In this document: positions 18,089 to 26,226 of the stretch, in pieces
Layout of the letters: the number at the start of each line of letters is the position of its first letter
How positions within the stretch are numbered: position 1 is the stretch's first letter
Assembly: GCA_049889415.1 (NCBI GenBank)
Contig: JBMHDL010000002.1
Location: 1-64,000 of the forward strand
Direction: 5' to 3'
DNA: 64,000 nt
From: JAYQKL01 sp049889415
GTDB lineage: Bacteria > Pseudomonadota > Alphaproteobacteria > RS24
The notes under the pieces: model-generated
Databases searched by the model: none
What the model was told of the DNA's origin: nothing
Seen by the model: the letters and a program-made list of their open reading frames with translations, nothing else
Translations under genes and position numbers: made by a program

Positions 18089-18136
18089 TGGGGCATACTA
18101 TACAAGCAAACAACATGTGCAACCAAAGGTGACGCC

Positions 18137-18346
18137 ATGTCCATATTTTCTTGGGCCGAAGAGAAATTCCGCAAGATGCGGTGGCTCGACATCGGTATTT
18201 TCAAGCTTTGCGTGTTTGCTTTCGCCATGATGCTGGCGGATCTCTGGCCGCAACTGCCTGCATTTGGCTGGAAATTCTGGGGGGCGGTGTTTGTCGTTAC
18301 CTATATCAGGCTGTTGATTGTGATGCTTGGCAAAGATGACGCATAG
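18137..18346 (+). CDS. Small hypothetical membrane protein
   Basis: Encodes 69 residues with an amphipathic N-terminus and two hydrophobic segments (about 20-38 and 45-63). AAGGTGACGCC before the ATG offers a plausible ribosome-binding site. The stop codon overlaps the start of the DUF1905 gene, so both are likely translated from one mRNA. It is divergent from yidD with 48 bases between them. No family is recognised. Confidence 0.65.
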   Translation: MSIFSWAEEKFRKMRWLDIGIFKLCVFAFAMMLADLWPQLPAFGWKFWGAVFVVTYIRLLIVMLGKDDA

Positions 18347-18659
18347 CTCTGGCGATTATCTGGCCTATGCATTTGACGGCGAGGTAGCGGTCATGAAGGG
18401 CAAAAAGGCCGACTATTTTTATGTCGCCCTGCCCCGCGAGATCTCCGACCACATCCGGCACTTCACCGCTCATATCCAGCGCGGCTTCAAATCCCTGAAA
18501 GTGCAAGCCCATATCGGCTCGTCACATTGGGACAGTTCCATTTTTCCCTCAACCCGCGAAAACACCTTTATCCTGCTGCTCAGCAAGAAAATCCGAACAG
18601 CGGAAGGGCTGGCAAAAGGCGATATCACCCACATTGAGTTGAATGTGCAGATGGATTAG
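18336..18659 (+). CDS. DUF1905 domain protein
   Basis: Encodes 107 residues from the ATG at 18336; a TTG at 18327 is an alternative. The layout matches DUF1905: a first strand pair with YFYVALPREISDHI, a Gly/Ser strand (VQAHIGSSHWDSSIFPS), then LLSKKIRTAEGLAKGDI, equivalent to the family's KAVRKAEGIxxGD. The family forms small beta barrels of unknown role. The start overlaps the preceding small membrane gene by 11 bases. It converges with the Fe-S scaffold gene with 3 bases between stops. Confidence 0.8.
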   Translation: MTHSSGDYLAYAFDGEVAVMKGKKADYFYVALPREISDHIRHFTAHIQRGFKSLKVQAHIGSSHWDSSIFPSTRENTFILLLSKKIRTAEGLAKGDITHIELNVQMD

Positions 18660-18662
18660 GGG

Positions 18663-19088
18663 TCAAACCCCCAGCTGGTTCAAGCAGTCCGCGACTGCAT
18701 CAAATGTCAGCAGGGTAGAGGCGTGGCGGTTCTTGAAGTCACGTACCGGCTCCAAAACCTCCAAATCCTGCCATTTGCCGGTTGGTGGCAATCCGTCCTG
18801 TTTCAACATGGCACGCATCTGTGTCCCGACAGCGCGCAGCTCATCCGGTGTGGTGCCGATGATTTCGCGTGCCATAACACTGGAACTGGCCTGCCCCAGC
18901 GCACAAGCCTCCACTTCATGCGCAAAATCACTGACAACCCCGTCCGTCAGACACAATTGCACCGTCACTTTGGACCCGCACAGCCGTGAAACCGCGACAG
19001 CTTCAGCATCGGGTGCGTCCAACCGACCAATGCGGTCAATATGACCGGCAAGCTGCAAAATGCGTTTGTTGTAAAGCGCGTTCATCAT
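18663..19088 (-). CDS. Iron-sulfur cluster assembly scaffold protein (NifU-N/IscU-like)
   Basis: Encodes 141 residues. Conserved Cys residues are at about 37 (RLCGS), 62 (EACALGQASSSVM) and near the C-terminus the third Cys position is shifted (DCLNQ). The segment HEVEACALGQASSS is typical of stand-alone alphaproteobacterial scaffold proteins related to SufU/NifU N-domain. It probably carries a transient Fe-S cluster or has lost full scaffold function. It lies 24 bases from the end of cysS on the same strand. The stand-alone location away from isc or suf genes is usual for this subgroup. Confidence 0.82.
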   Translation of the reverse strand: MMNALYNKRILQLAGHIDRIGRLDAPDAEAVAVSRLCGSKVTVQLCLTDGVVSDFAHEVEACALGQASSSVMAREIIGTTPDELRAVGTQMRAMLKQDGLPPTGKWQDLEVLEPVRDFKNRHASTLLTFDAVADCLNQLGV

Positions 19089-19112
19089 GATTTCAGTTTA
19101 CCGCAGGAAGGC

Positions 19113-20480
19113 TCAGCGGGCGAGACGCCATGTTGTCCCATCTGCACCATCTTCAATAACCACACCCATCTCCGTGAGTTTATCGCGAGCGGCATCGGCG
19201 CGGGCATAATCCTTATCGGCACGTGCGGCGGCCCGCTCCGCAATCAGGGCTTCCACAGCAGCGGCATCAACATCATTATCATCGCCAGCAAACCAGTCGG
19301 CAGGATCCTGCTGCAGCAAGCCCAATAATTCCCCCGCGGCCAGAAACGCAGATTTTTTCTCCGGCGTGGTCAGTTCCTTGGAGAGGGCGAACAGTTCCGC
19401 CATTGCCTTTGGCGTATTCAGGTCATCACACAAGGCGGCAACAAAAGACTCAGGCGGGGGCGCGGCATTGGTTTCAACCGCTGCCGCCTCGCGCAACGCT
19501 CCGTAAAGACGGTCAAGGTTTTTGACACATTGCGCCAGCAGATCATCGGTGAAATCCAAAGGCTGGCGATAGTGCCCCTGCAACAGGGCCAGACGGATGG
19601 CCTCGCCCGGGAAATCAGCCAAAAGCTCATCCACCAATTTGATGTTGCCGACCGATTTTGACATTTTCTCGCCCGACATGGTCAACATGCCGTTATGCAA
19701 CCAGAACCGCGCCAACTGACTGTCATGGGCGCACCGGCTCTGGGCGCATTCATTTTCGTGATGAGGAAATTGCAAATCCTGCCCGCCGCCATGAATGTCG
19801 ATGGTGACGCCCAGATGTTTGCGGATCATCGCAGAGCATTCTATGTGCCACCCCGGACGCCCGCGCCCCCACGGGCTGTCCCAACCCGGCAATTCGGGGG
19901 TGGAGGGCTTCCACAGCACAAAATCAGCTGGATTGCGCTTATAAGGGGCCACTTCAACCCGTGCGCCGGCAATCATGTCATCCATTTTGCGGCGCGACAA
20001 AGAGCCGTATTCCGCGTCTTTCGTGACGTCAAACAGCACATGGCTTTCCGCTTCATAGGCCATGCCTTTGGCAATCAAAGTTTCAATCATCGCCACCATG
20101 TCGTCAATATGAGCGGTCGCATGCGGCTCCACATCAGGCAACGTAACCCCCAAAAGCCCCATATCGGCATGATATTTGGCCTTATAGCGGTCGGTGATGA
20201 CGGAAATATCAACCCCTTCATCAGCGGCCTTTTTGTTGATTTTGTCATCCACGTCGGTGATGTTGCGGGCATAAACGACATGATTTGCGCCATAAGCATG
20301 CCGCAACAACCGCACCAAAGTGTCAAATACAACGGCCGGGCGGGCATTGCCGACATGCGCCGGACCGTAAACCGTTGGCCCACACACATAAACGGTTACG
20401 CGCTTGGGGTTGCTCGGCTCGAACACCTGTTTGGCCCTTGTCGCCACATTATGAAAGCGTATCTGCATGAGGCGCACCAT
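19113..20480 (-). CDS. cysS: Cysteine-tRNA ligase
   Basis: Encodes 455 residues. A class I synthetase: the HIGH motif appears as PAHVGNAR at about 38-45, the zinc ligand CGPTVYG is at about 33-39, the zinc-linked HIECSAM segment is near 225-231, and the KMSKS signature GEKMSKSVGN near 272-281. The DALR-like C-terminal helical domain follows. Two starts (20480 and 20465) are possible; I keep the longer. The upstream strand-divergent region 20481-20771 leads to folE. Confidence 0.96.
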   Translation of the reverse strand: MVRLMQIRFHNVATRAKQVFEPSNPKRVTVYVCGPTVYGPAHVGNARPAVVFDTLVRLLRHAYGANHVVYARNITDVDDKINKKAADEGVDISVITDRYKAKYHADMGLLGVTLPDVEPHATAHIDDMVAMIETLIAKGMAYEAESHVLFDVTKDAEYGSLSRRKMDDMIAGARVEVAPYKRNPADFVLWKPSTPELPGWDSPWGRGRPGWHIECSAMIRKHLGVTIDIHGGGQDLQFPHHENECAQSRCAHDSQLARFWLHNGMLTMSGEKMSKSVGNIKLVDELLADFPGEAIRLALLQGHYRQPLDFTDDLLAQCVKNLDRLYGALREAAAVETNAAPPPESFVAALCDDLNTPKAMAELFALSKELTTPEKKSAFLAAGELLGLLQQDPADWFAGDDNDVDAAAVEALIAERAAARADKDYARADAARDKLTEMGVVIEDGADGTTWRLAR

Positions 20481-20514
20481 AATGCTGTTTCAAACAATCC
20501 TCAAGAGCGGTAAT

Positions 20515-20524
20515 CCACCGGTGG
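20515..20524. promoter_or_regulatory. Palindrome CCACCGGTGG in the cysS-folE intergenic region
   Basis: A perfect 10-bp palindrome is followed 10 bases later by TATAAT (20535-20540), which could be the -10 box of a folE transcript with a leader of about 225 nt. No matching -35 box is visible, so activation by a bound protein would be needed. Both points are inference. Confidence 0.25.
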
Positions 20525-20738
20525 TTAAGGGCCGTATAATCTAGGCTAGTTTAGGGACAGCAAGCCTTGACCTTCGGTATGGCAGGATTTATACCCTGCT
20601 CTGCAACATGATTTTATGCCGTTGTCTGGTTTTTGCAAAACACTGTGCGCATTTATGCATAGGCAATCCCGGATTATCATGGCACAAAGCCATGACTCGT
20701 GTTGAGGCATATTAATCACGGGCACACGCCTGACGATC

Positions 20739-20759
20739 GCAGGGACGTTATTTCCCTGC
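20739..20759 (+). promoter_or_regulatory. Hairpin just upstream of the folE ribosome-binding site
   Basis: GCAGGGA (20739-20745) pairs with TCCCTGC (20753-20759) around a 7-base loop. It ends next to the GAGG of folE (20761-20764). It has no U-run, so it is not a terminator. It could affect translation initiation. I could not match it to a known riboswitch. Confidence 0.35.
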
Positions 20760-20771
20760 AGAGGCAGAACA

Positions 20772-21395
20772 ATGGATGCACTAGTTGACGGCAAACAGCC
20801 GAAATTAAATGAACGGAATGTGAAAGTGAAGAAACCTTCACAACAAGAGGCAGAAGCGGCGGTTCGCACACTGATTGCTTGGGCCGGAGACAATCCGGAC
20901 CGCGAGGGTCTGGTTGACACCCCGAAACGGGTCGTCAACGCCTATACGGAGTTCTTCGCTGGTTATGAGGAAGACCCGGAAGAGGTTCTGGGCCGGACTT
21001 TTGAAGATGTTGAAGGCTATGACGACATGGTCATGCTGCGCGATATTGCCCTTGAAAGCCATTGTGAGCACCATATGGTCGCCATTCTTGGCAAAGTGCA
21101 TATCGCTTATATGCCGGTGGACAAAGTTGTCGGGATTTCCAAGCTGGCACGGGTCATTGAAATTTTCGCCAAGCGTTTGCAAACCCAGGAAACCATGACC
21201 GCGCAGGTCGTCGATTGCATTCAGCGCGTTCTGGAGCCGGCCGGGGTCGCCATATTGGTCGACGCCAAGCACCAGTGCATGACCACACGCGGCATCAAAA
21301 AGCCTGATGTCGCCACCATCACCACTCAATTTACCGGCGTTTTCGCCGAGGACCCGCGCATGGAAGCCCGCTTCCTCGCCATGATCAACAATTGA
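20772..21395 (+). CDS. folE: GTP cyclohydrolase I
   Basis: Encodes 207 residues. It converts GTP to dihydroneopterin triphosphate, the first step of folate synthesis. The zinc motif CEHHM is at about 98-102 and the third zinc Cys is in KHQCMTTRG. GKVHIAYMP and KVVGISKLARVIE are the expected core segments. It is followed 13 bases later by hisI on the same strand. GAGG lies 8 bases before ATG. The roughly 290-base region upstream contains no gene. Confidence 0.97.
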   Translation: MDALVDGKQPKLNERNVKVKKPSQQEAEAAVRTLIAWAGDNPDREGLVDTPKRVVNAYTEFFAGYEEDPEEVLGRTFEDVEGYDDMVMLRDIALESHCEHHMVAILGKVHIAYMPVDKVVGISKLARVIEIFAKRLQTQETMTAQVVDCIQRVLEPAGVAILVDAKHQCMTTRGIKKPDVATITTQFTGVFAEDPRMEARFLAMINN

Positions 21396-21408
21396 CACAG
21401 GACCACAT

Positions 21409-21891
21409 ATGACCGGTAACAGCCCCTTTGCAGGCCGCATCAGCGTAGAGCAAGTCGAAGAAGGCACTGAGCTTGCCCCGAAATTCGATGAGCGGGGTCT
21501 GATACCTGTCGTGACAACCGACGCCACATCCGGCGAATTATTGATGCACGGCTATATGAATGAAGAAGCCTTGGTCAAATCCATTGAAACCGGCGAAGCA
21601 CATTATTACAGCCGCTCCCGCGAAGTCATCTGGCACAAGGGTGCAACGAGTGGGCTGGTTCAGAAAATCGTCGAGTTCAGGATTGACGATGACCAAGACT
21701 GTGTCTGGATGCGGGTTGAGGTCGCCGGCAATGGTGCCAGCTGCCATGTCGGGTACCGCTCCTGCTTTTACCGCTCAGTCCCGACCGGTGGCACAGTCAC
21801 CCCTGACCTTGAGCTGACCTTTGAGGAGGACACCAAGGTTTTTGATCCGGTTGAGGTTTATGGCGACGCGCCGAACCCGACCAAACTCTGA
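21409..21891 (+). CDS. hisI: Phosphoribosyl-AMP cyclohydrolase
   Basis: Encodes 160 residues, a stand-alone HisI without the HisE domain. It opens the purine ring of PR-AMP in histidine synthesis. The motifs HGYMNEEAL, GEAHYYSRSREVIWHKGATSG and the metal-binding DQDCVWMRVE ... CHVGYRSCFYR are complete. The N-terminal 20 residues and the C-terminal 25 residues extend beyond the core. It is the second gene of a folE-hisI unit. Its stop abuts the stop of the convergent CBS gene with no base between. Confidence 0.96.
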   Translation: MTGNSPFAGRISVEQVEEGTELAPKFDERGLIPVVTTDATSGELLMHGYMNEEALVKSIETGEAHYYSRSREVIWHKGATSGLVQKIVEFRIDDDQDCVWMRVEVAGNGASCHVGYRSCFYRSVPTGGTVTPDLELTFEEDTKVFDPVEVYGDAPNPTKL

Positions 21892-22323
21892 TTATCCGGT
21901 AGAGATATACTCTTTCAACGCTTGCGCTTCAGCTTCCGTCATGCTGATGCGGCGTTTGACGACGTCTCCAATCGAGATCAGACCAATCAAAGCCCCTTCT
22001 TGCATGACCGGTAAATGACGAATTCTTTTTTCTGTCATGATTTCCATCGCCTCAACTACTGATTTCTCCGGCGCGATTGTGATCACTTGGCTGGTCATAT
22101 GCTCGGCGACCGTGTCTTGCAAAACGCCCTGACCATTTTGGCAAAGGCCCCGCACAACATCACGTTCCGAAATGATCCCAGCCAGTGCCTTTTCAGGCGA
22201 GGAGACAACCAATGCCCCGACACCTTCTTTTTCCAGCACCTTAACGGCTTCCAACAGGGTGCGATCACTGCCGATCGACAGAATACCAGCCCCTTTTTCA
22301 TCCAATATAGATTTAACTGTCAT
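21892..22323 (-). CDS. CBS-domain pair protein
   Basis: Encodes 143 residues consisting of two CBS domains (about 8-65 and 75-130), each with the typical GxxxxxDxxR element (IISERDVVRG, LISIGDVVKRR). Such pairs bind adenine nucleotides or SAM and act as regulators, but no attached effector domain exists here. A run of AAGGAGG-like sequence precedes the ATG (plus strand CCTCCTT at 22327-22333). Its target is unknown. Confidence 0.9.
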   Translation of the reverse strand: MTVKSILDEKGAGILSIGSDRTLLEAVKVLEKEGVGALVVSSPEKALAGIISERDVVRGLCQNGQGVLQDTVAEHMTSQVITIAPEKSVVEAMEIMTEKRIRHLPVMQEGALIGLISIGDVVKRRISMTEAEAQALKEYISTG

Positions 22324-22416
22324 TGTACCTCCTTATGGCACAAGTGTGCGCCAACTAAGGTCTCAATGCAAGAATACGCGCATCGGCCTAATAAATTATT
22401 AAATTAAAACAATGGT

Positions 22417-23142
22417 TTAAGATCCAGACCAGCGACCATATTCAACATTCCCCGGCCCACCGGACGGGGAAACAGGGGGTTTTTCAAAAACCGGCAACAA
22501 CACCAATCCAGCCAAAAACCCACCAATATGCGCTTGCCAGGCTATCGAAACGCTTTGCCCGCTCGGGCTGAGACCGGAGACACCGGAAACGACATTCAGA
22601 ACCATCCAGACCGCTATAAACACCAACACCGGACGTCTGGAAAGGGTCTGACGCAATGGCATCAAGGGCAGTTTTTTTCTTGCCTGCTCCGGGTTGAGCC
22701 AGGAAATCCCGGGTAAAGCGAAACGCGTCGCCGCACCAAACATACCGGCAACGCCGCCGGACGCTCCAACCAAGGGGATGGCGGACTGGGCGTGAAACGC
22801 ATAATGGGTCAAACCGGAAATCAAAGATGTCACAAAAAACAACATCATAAACCGTCCCGATGTTTCCAGCCTGATGGCAACCGGTGTTCCGAACACCAAC
22901 AACCACAAGGTGTTGAGAATAACATGCTCCCAGCTGCCGTGAAAAAACGCGAAACTGACAAGGTTTGCCAGTGCCTTGGCGCCGTCGCCAAACTGTTCAG
23001 GAATGAAGCCGATCAGGGCGAACAGCGAGCGTATATCCGCAAGCGTATAAACCAGAAAATGCACCGCAACCAAAGTCGCGCAAAGCCCCAACACCACCGG
23101 AGGGGAACGCAAAACCGGTTCGTCTGCACCAGCGCCCATCAC
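22417..23142 (-). CDS. Rhomboid family intramembrane serine protease
   Basis: Encodes 241 residues with six or more transmembrane segments. The catalytic Ser is in GASGG (Ser128) and the catalytic His in AHIGGF (His205). HGSWEHVILNTLW at about 68-80 is the conserved helix 2 motif. It cuts membrane proteins within the bilayer. Its start overlaps the end of the DsbA-like gene by 4 bases, so the two are probably co-translated. A Pro/Gly-rich tail follows the last helix. Confidence 0.92.
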   Translation of the reverse strand: MMGAGADEPVLRSPPVVLGLCATLVAVHFLVYTLADIRSLFALIGFIPEQFGDGAKALANLVSFAFFHGSWEHVILNTLWLLVFGTPVAIRLETSGRFMMLFFVTSLISGLTHYAFHAQSAIPLVGASGGVAGMFGAATRFALPGISWLNPEQARKKLPLMPLRQTLSRRPVLVFIAVWMVLNVVSGVSGLSPSGQSVSIAWQAHIGGFLAGLVLLPVFEKPPVSPSGGPGNVEYGRWSGS

Positions 23143-23759
23143 CCCACCTTTCCTGTCAGTTTGGCGGCAATCAAATGCAGTCGGTCATTGCCGAAGAACA
23201 TATCCGTCTCATCGACAAATACAGTCGGAGAGCCGAAGCCGCCTCTGGCGATCAATTCGTCCGTATTGGCGCGCAAGGCGGCCTTGACGGTCTCATCAGC
23301 AAGCCCGGCTTCAAAAGTATCCGCATCCAATCCAACCGTTGTCGCCAGATCCCGCAAATCCGCCATTTGCGACAGGTCCGCACCCTGCCCCCAATAGCGC
23401 TCAAAGGCAAGCTGCGCATAGGTACGTAAACAGCCTTCCGCTTGAGCTATCAAAGCGCCACGCATCAGCTTGACGGCATTGAGAGGAAAAACATCGGGCC
23501 ACGTGATGACGAGGCCGTATAAATCGGCCCAATCCTGCAGGTCTTTGAGCGTATAGGCCAGTTTCGGCCCGTCCATGGCAGCACGAGTTTCATAAAGCTG
23601 CTGATTTACGGCATTAAACACCCCGCCGACGATAATCGGCCGATATTCAAGTTCGGCTCCGTAGCGTTCGGCCAGCGTCTCAATCTGGGAAAAGGCGAGA
23701 TAGGTCCATGGGCTGGATATGTCAAAAAAGAACTCAATCCTTGAGGCAACCCCTGTCAT
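23139..23759 (-). CDS. 2-hydroxychromene-2-carboxylate isomerase family (DsbA-like) protein
   Basis: Encodes 206 residues with a thioredoxin fold. The N-terminal FFDISSPWTYLAFSQIE has Ser in the position of the first active-site Cys, as in HCCA isomerases and kappa-class GSTs rather than disulfide oxidases. The GSPTVFVDETDMFFGNDRL segment near 170-190 is the conserved cis-Pro and C-terminal part. Glutathione-dependent isomerisation of aromatic breakdown products is the family activity; whether this organism uses it so is not shown. Confidence 0.88.
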   Translation of the reverse strand: MTGVASRIEFFFDISSPWTYLAFSQIETLAERYGAELEYRPIIVGGVFNAVNQQLYETRAAMDGPKLAYTLKDLQDWADLYGLVITWPDVFPLNAVKLMRGALIAQAEGCLRTYAQLAFERYWGQGADLSQMADLRDLATTVGLDADTFEAGLADETVKAALRANTDELIARGGFGSPTVFVDETDMFFGNDRLHLIAAKLTGKVG

Positions 23760-23772
23760 GGCTTCCTGCCTG

Positions 23773-25407
23773 TCATTGGACTGGTTGTGACGGTAGGAAA
23801 TTACGTCCGCGAATATGATCGGAAATTTTTTCCGCCATCATAATGGTCGGTGCATTGGTGTTGCCGCCGATCAATGTCGGCATAATGGACGCATCTACAA
23901 CGCGCAATTTGCCAACACCATGGACTTGACCGTGCTCATTGACGACCGCCTGATCGTCACGTCCCATTTTACAGGTGCCAATCGGGTGATAGAGCGTTTC
24001 GCAGGTCTGTTTGATCCATTCATCAAGCTGACCCGTGTCATTCATGTCAATTTCCTGCGCTGGCTTTCGGCGCACTCCTCGATAGGCATCAAAGGCTCGT
24101 TGAGAGAAAACCTTATCCGCCTGCAAAAGACCATTGCGTGTGTCCACAAGATCCTGCTCTTCCTTGAAATAATTGGGCTGGATATAGGGATCATCAAACG
24201 GATTGGCTGACTTCAATCCGATATAACCCCGGCTCAAAGGCCGGCACAAATATGTGATCACGGAAAAGGCGTGACATTCAGAAAATTTATCACCACGCCC
24301 GTGTGAGTCAATCATGCCCAAAGAGACATAATGGAACTGGGTGTCCGGGATGTCCTTGTCAGGCGCCGACCTGATGAAAGCCCCCCCGCTTGTTGGCGGG
24401 ATTGATGCCGGTCCGCCGCCGAGAAGATAATAACGCAACCCCGCCATCAGCATCCCTAGAGGCTGGGTCGTGGGGTGCATGGTGATAGGCTGTGTGCAGG
24501 CATATTGTAACGTCACGCCAACATGGTCTTGCAAATTGCCGCCGACACCTGGCAATTCATGGACCATATCAATACCATGTTTGGTGATTTCAGAGGACGG
24601 GCCAATGCCGGAGCGCAGAAGAATTTGCGGGCTGTTGAGTGCGCCAGTGGACAGAATAATTTCTTTACTGGCCTCCAGGCGGATTTCCTTGCCACCGCGT
24701 CGCGCAATAACGGCAACGGCTTCACCGTCCTTTATCTCCACACGGTCAGTTTGCAAATGCGTCATCGTGTGTAGGTTCGGGCGGTTCAACACTGGATGCA
24801 GATATGCACGGGCCGCATTGTTTCGTTTATTGCCCTTAAGCGTGTGCTCATACCGCGAAAACCCCTCCTGCCGCTTGCCGTTGAAATCACGCGTCAGCGG
24901 AAAACCGGCCTGTTCGCCAGCCTCGATGAACTTGTCCAGAAGCGGATCATTTTTTTGATCCGACTTCTTCACATGCAACAGGCCGGACTTGCCATGGTAA
25001 TCAAGGTCGCCATCACCATTGAAACATTCCGCCCGTTTGAAATAGGGCAGCACACTCTCATACGACCATCCCTGATTACCCAACTGATTCCAGTGATCAT
25101 AATCCCAAGCATGGCCGCGAATATAAACCATGGCATTGATTGACGATGAGCCGCCCCAGCCGCGCCCCCGGGGCCAGTACATCTCGCGCCCGTCAAGGTC
25201 GGGCACAGGGGCCGTCTCGAAACCATAATTGCTGTTGTTTTTTTTGGGGACAATCTGTGAATAGCCCGACGGCATATGAATAAAGGGATTGCGGTCTTTA
25301 CCGCCCGCTTCAATCAACAAAACCTGAACTGATGTATCTTCAGTCAAACGATTGGCTAGAACGCAACCCGCGCTTCCGGCGCCTACAATAATATAATCGT
25401 AAATCAT
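23773..25407 (-). CDS. GMC family FAD-dependent oxidoreductase
   Basis: Encodes 544 residues. The FAD-binding GAGSAGC motif is at about 8-14, and PRGRGWGGSSSINAMVYIRG near 78-97 is the GMC signature 1. The catalytic His region HPIGTCKMG lies near 470 and GGNTNAPTIMMAEK near the C-terminus. It is of the choline dehydrogenase-like branch and oxidises an alcohol group; the exact substrate (choline, alkanol or other) cannot be decided. It begins well separated (54 bases) from the carbonic anhydrase-like gene. Confidence 0.93.
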   Translation of the reverse strand: MIYDYIIVGAGSAGCVLANRLTEDTSVQVLLIEAGGKDRNPFIHMPSGYSQIVPKKNNSNYGFETAPVPDLDGREMYWPRGRGWGGSSSINAMVYIRGHAWDYDHWNQLGNQGWSYESVLPYFKRAECFNGDGDLDYHGKSGLLHVKKSDQKNDPLLDKFIEAGEQAGFPLTRDFNGKRQEGFSRYEHTLKGNKRNNAARAYLHPVLNRPNLHTMTHLQTDRVEIKDGEAVAVIARRGGKEIRLEASKEIILSTGALNSPQILLRSGIGPSSEITKHGIDMVHELPGVGGNLQDHVGVTLQYACTQPITMHPTTQPLGMLMAGLRYYLLGGGPASIPPTSGGAFIRSAPDKDIPDTQFHYVSLGMIDSHGRGDKFSECHAFSVITYLCRPLSRGYIGLKSANPFDDPYIQPNYFKEEQDLVDTRNGLLQADKVFSQRAFDAYRGVRRKPAQEIDMNDTGQLDEWIKQTCETLYHPIGTCKMGRDDQAVVNEHGQVHGVGKLRVVDASIMPTLIGGNTNAPTIMMAEKISDHIRGRNFLPSQPVQ

Positions 25408-25461
25408 ATCCCCTCCATTTCGAAAACTTTTGCAAAGAGGAGAGATGAAATCAAGGGTTGA

Positions 25462-25992
25462 TTAATCCAAAGCGACAAGACCCGATTTAAACCGCTGCCA
25501 GTTTTTCACATAAACATCGGCGTTCACCGTGATGAAGGCCGCCACTTCATCAGACACCTGCTTTACAACTTTGCCCGGCTGACCAAGCACCATGGAGTTA
25601 TCCGGTACTTCCATGCCCTCCTTGATGAAGGCCTGCGCGCCAATCAGGCAGTTTTTGCCGATTTTGGCCCCGTTCATGACAATCGCCCCCATGCCGATCA
25701 ACGTATTGTCACCGATTGTACAGCCATGGAGCATCGCCATATGCCCGACAACGCAATTTTTGCCGAGTTCCAGGGGAAAACCCAAATCAGTGTGCAGGAC
25801 GGCGTTGTCCTGAATATTGGTGTTTTCGCCGATGACGATATCATCATTGTCACCGCGCACAACAACACCAAACCAGGCGCTGGCATTTTCATGAAATGTG
25901 ACATTGCCGATAATCTGGGCATTGGGGGCCACCCACCAATTGCCGCTTTCCGGCATCACAGGCTGTTTGCCGTCCAAAGCATAAAGGGTCAT
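25462..25992 (-). CDS. Gamma carbonic anhydrase-like protein
   Basis: Encodes 176 residues of left-handed parallel beta-helix, with hexapeptide repeats from about residue 20 to 140. The three metal-binding His candidates are in NAVLHTD and CVVGHMAMLHGC, as in YrdA/PaaY/CaiE-type gamma carbonic anhydrases. It probably binds zinc as a trimer. Whether it hydrates CO2 is unknown for most of the group. It follows the DUF3126 gene with no intergenic base. Confidence 0.9.
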   Translation of the reverse strand: MTLYALDGKQPVMPESGNWWVAPNAQIIGNVTFHENASAWFGVVVRGDNDDIVIGENTNIQDNAVLHTDLGFPLELGKNCVVGHMAMLHGCTIGDNTLIGMGAIVMNGAKIGKNCLIGAQAFIKEGMEVPDNSMVLGQPGKVVKQVSDEVAAFITVNADVYVKNWQRFKSGLVALD

Positions 25993-26211
25993 TTACAACC
26001 CCGCCTCTTCAAGATCAAAATCCAGAATGGCCATGACAAAATTATAGCTGACCTCGCCTTCATCCTCATCAGCAGTCAAGGTCCCAACAAAGTCTCCGTC
26101 AATCATGACCTCACACATATCGGCGCGGGCGCTGCGGTTGATTTCAATTGTATCAAGCCGAAACTGGCGTTTCAGATATGTCTCCACTTTTTTGATCTCT
26201 TCATCAGTCAT
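25993..26211 (-). CDS. DUF3126 family protein
   Basis: Encodes 72 residues. It matches the alphaproteobacterial DUF3126 pattern: a helical start (EEIKKVETYLKRQF), a basic middle and the acidic TADEDEGEVSYNFVMAILDFDLEE end. The function is unknown. It sits between cysE and the gamma carbonic anhydrase-like gene on the same strand, 15 bases after cysE, and this trio is probably one operon. Confidence 0.9.
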   Translation of the reverse strand: MTDEEIKKVETYLKRQFRLDTIEINRSARADMCEVMIDGDFVGTLTADEDEGEVSYNFVMAILDFDLEEAGL

Positions 26212-26226
26212 CCTGCATTTGCCTCC

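Noticed and set aside
19695..20513. A 272-codon open frame opposite cysS
   Set aside because: It mirrors cysS, which has all class I synthetase motifs. The opposite translation has no recognisable features.
20545..20771. Tetrahydrofolate riboswitch upstream of folE
   Set aside because: Context is right, but I could not find the expected conserved sequence elements, so I list only the hairpin and leave the riboswitch as a test.
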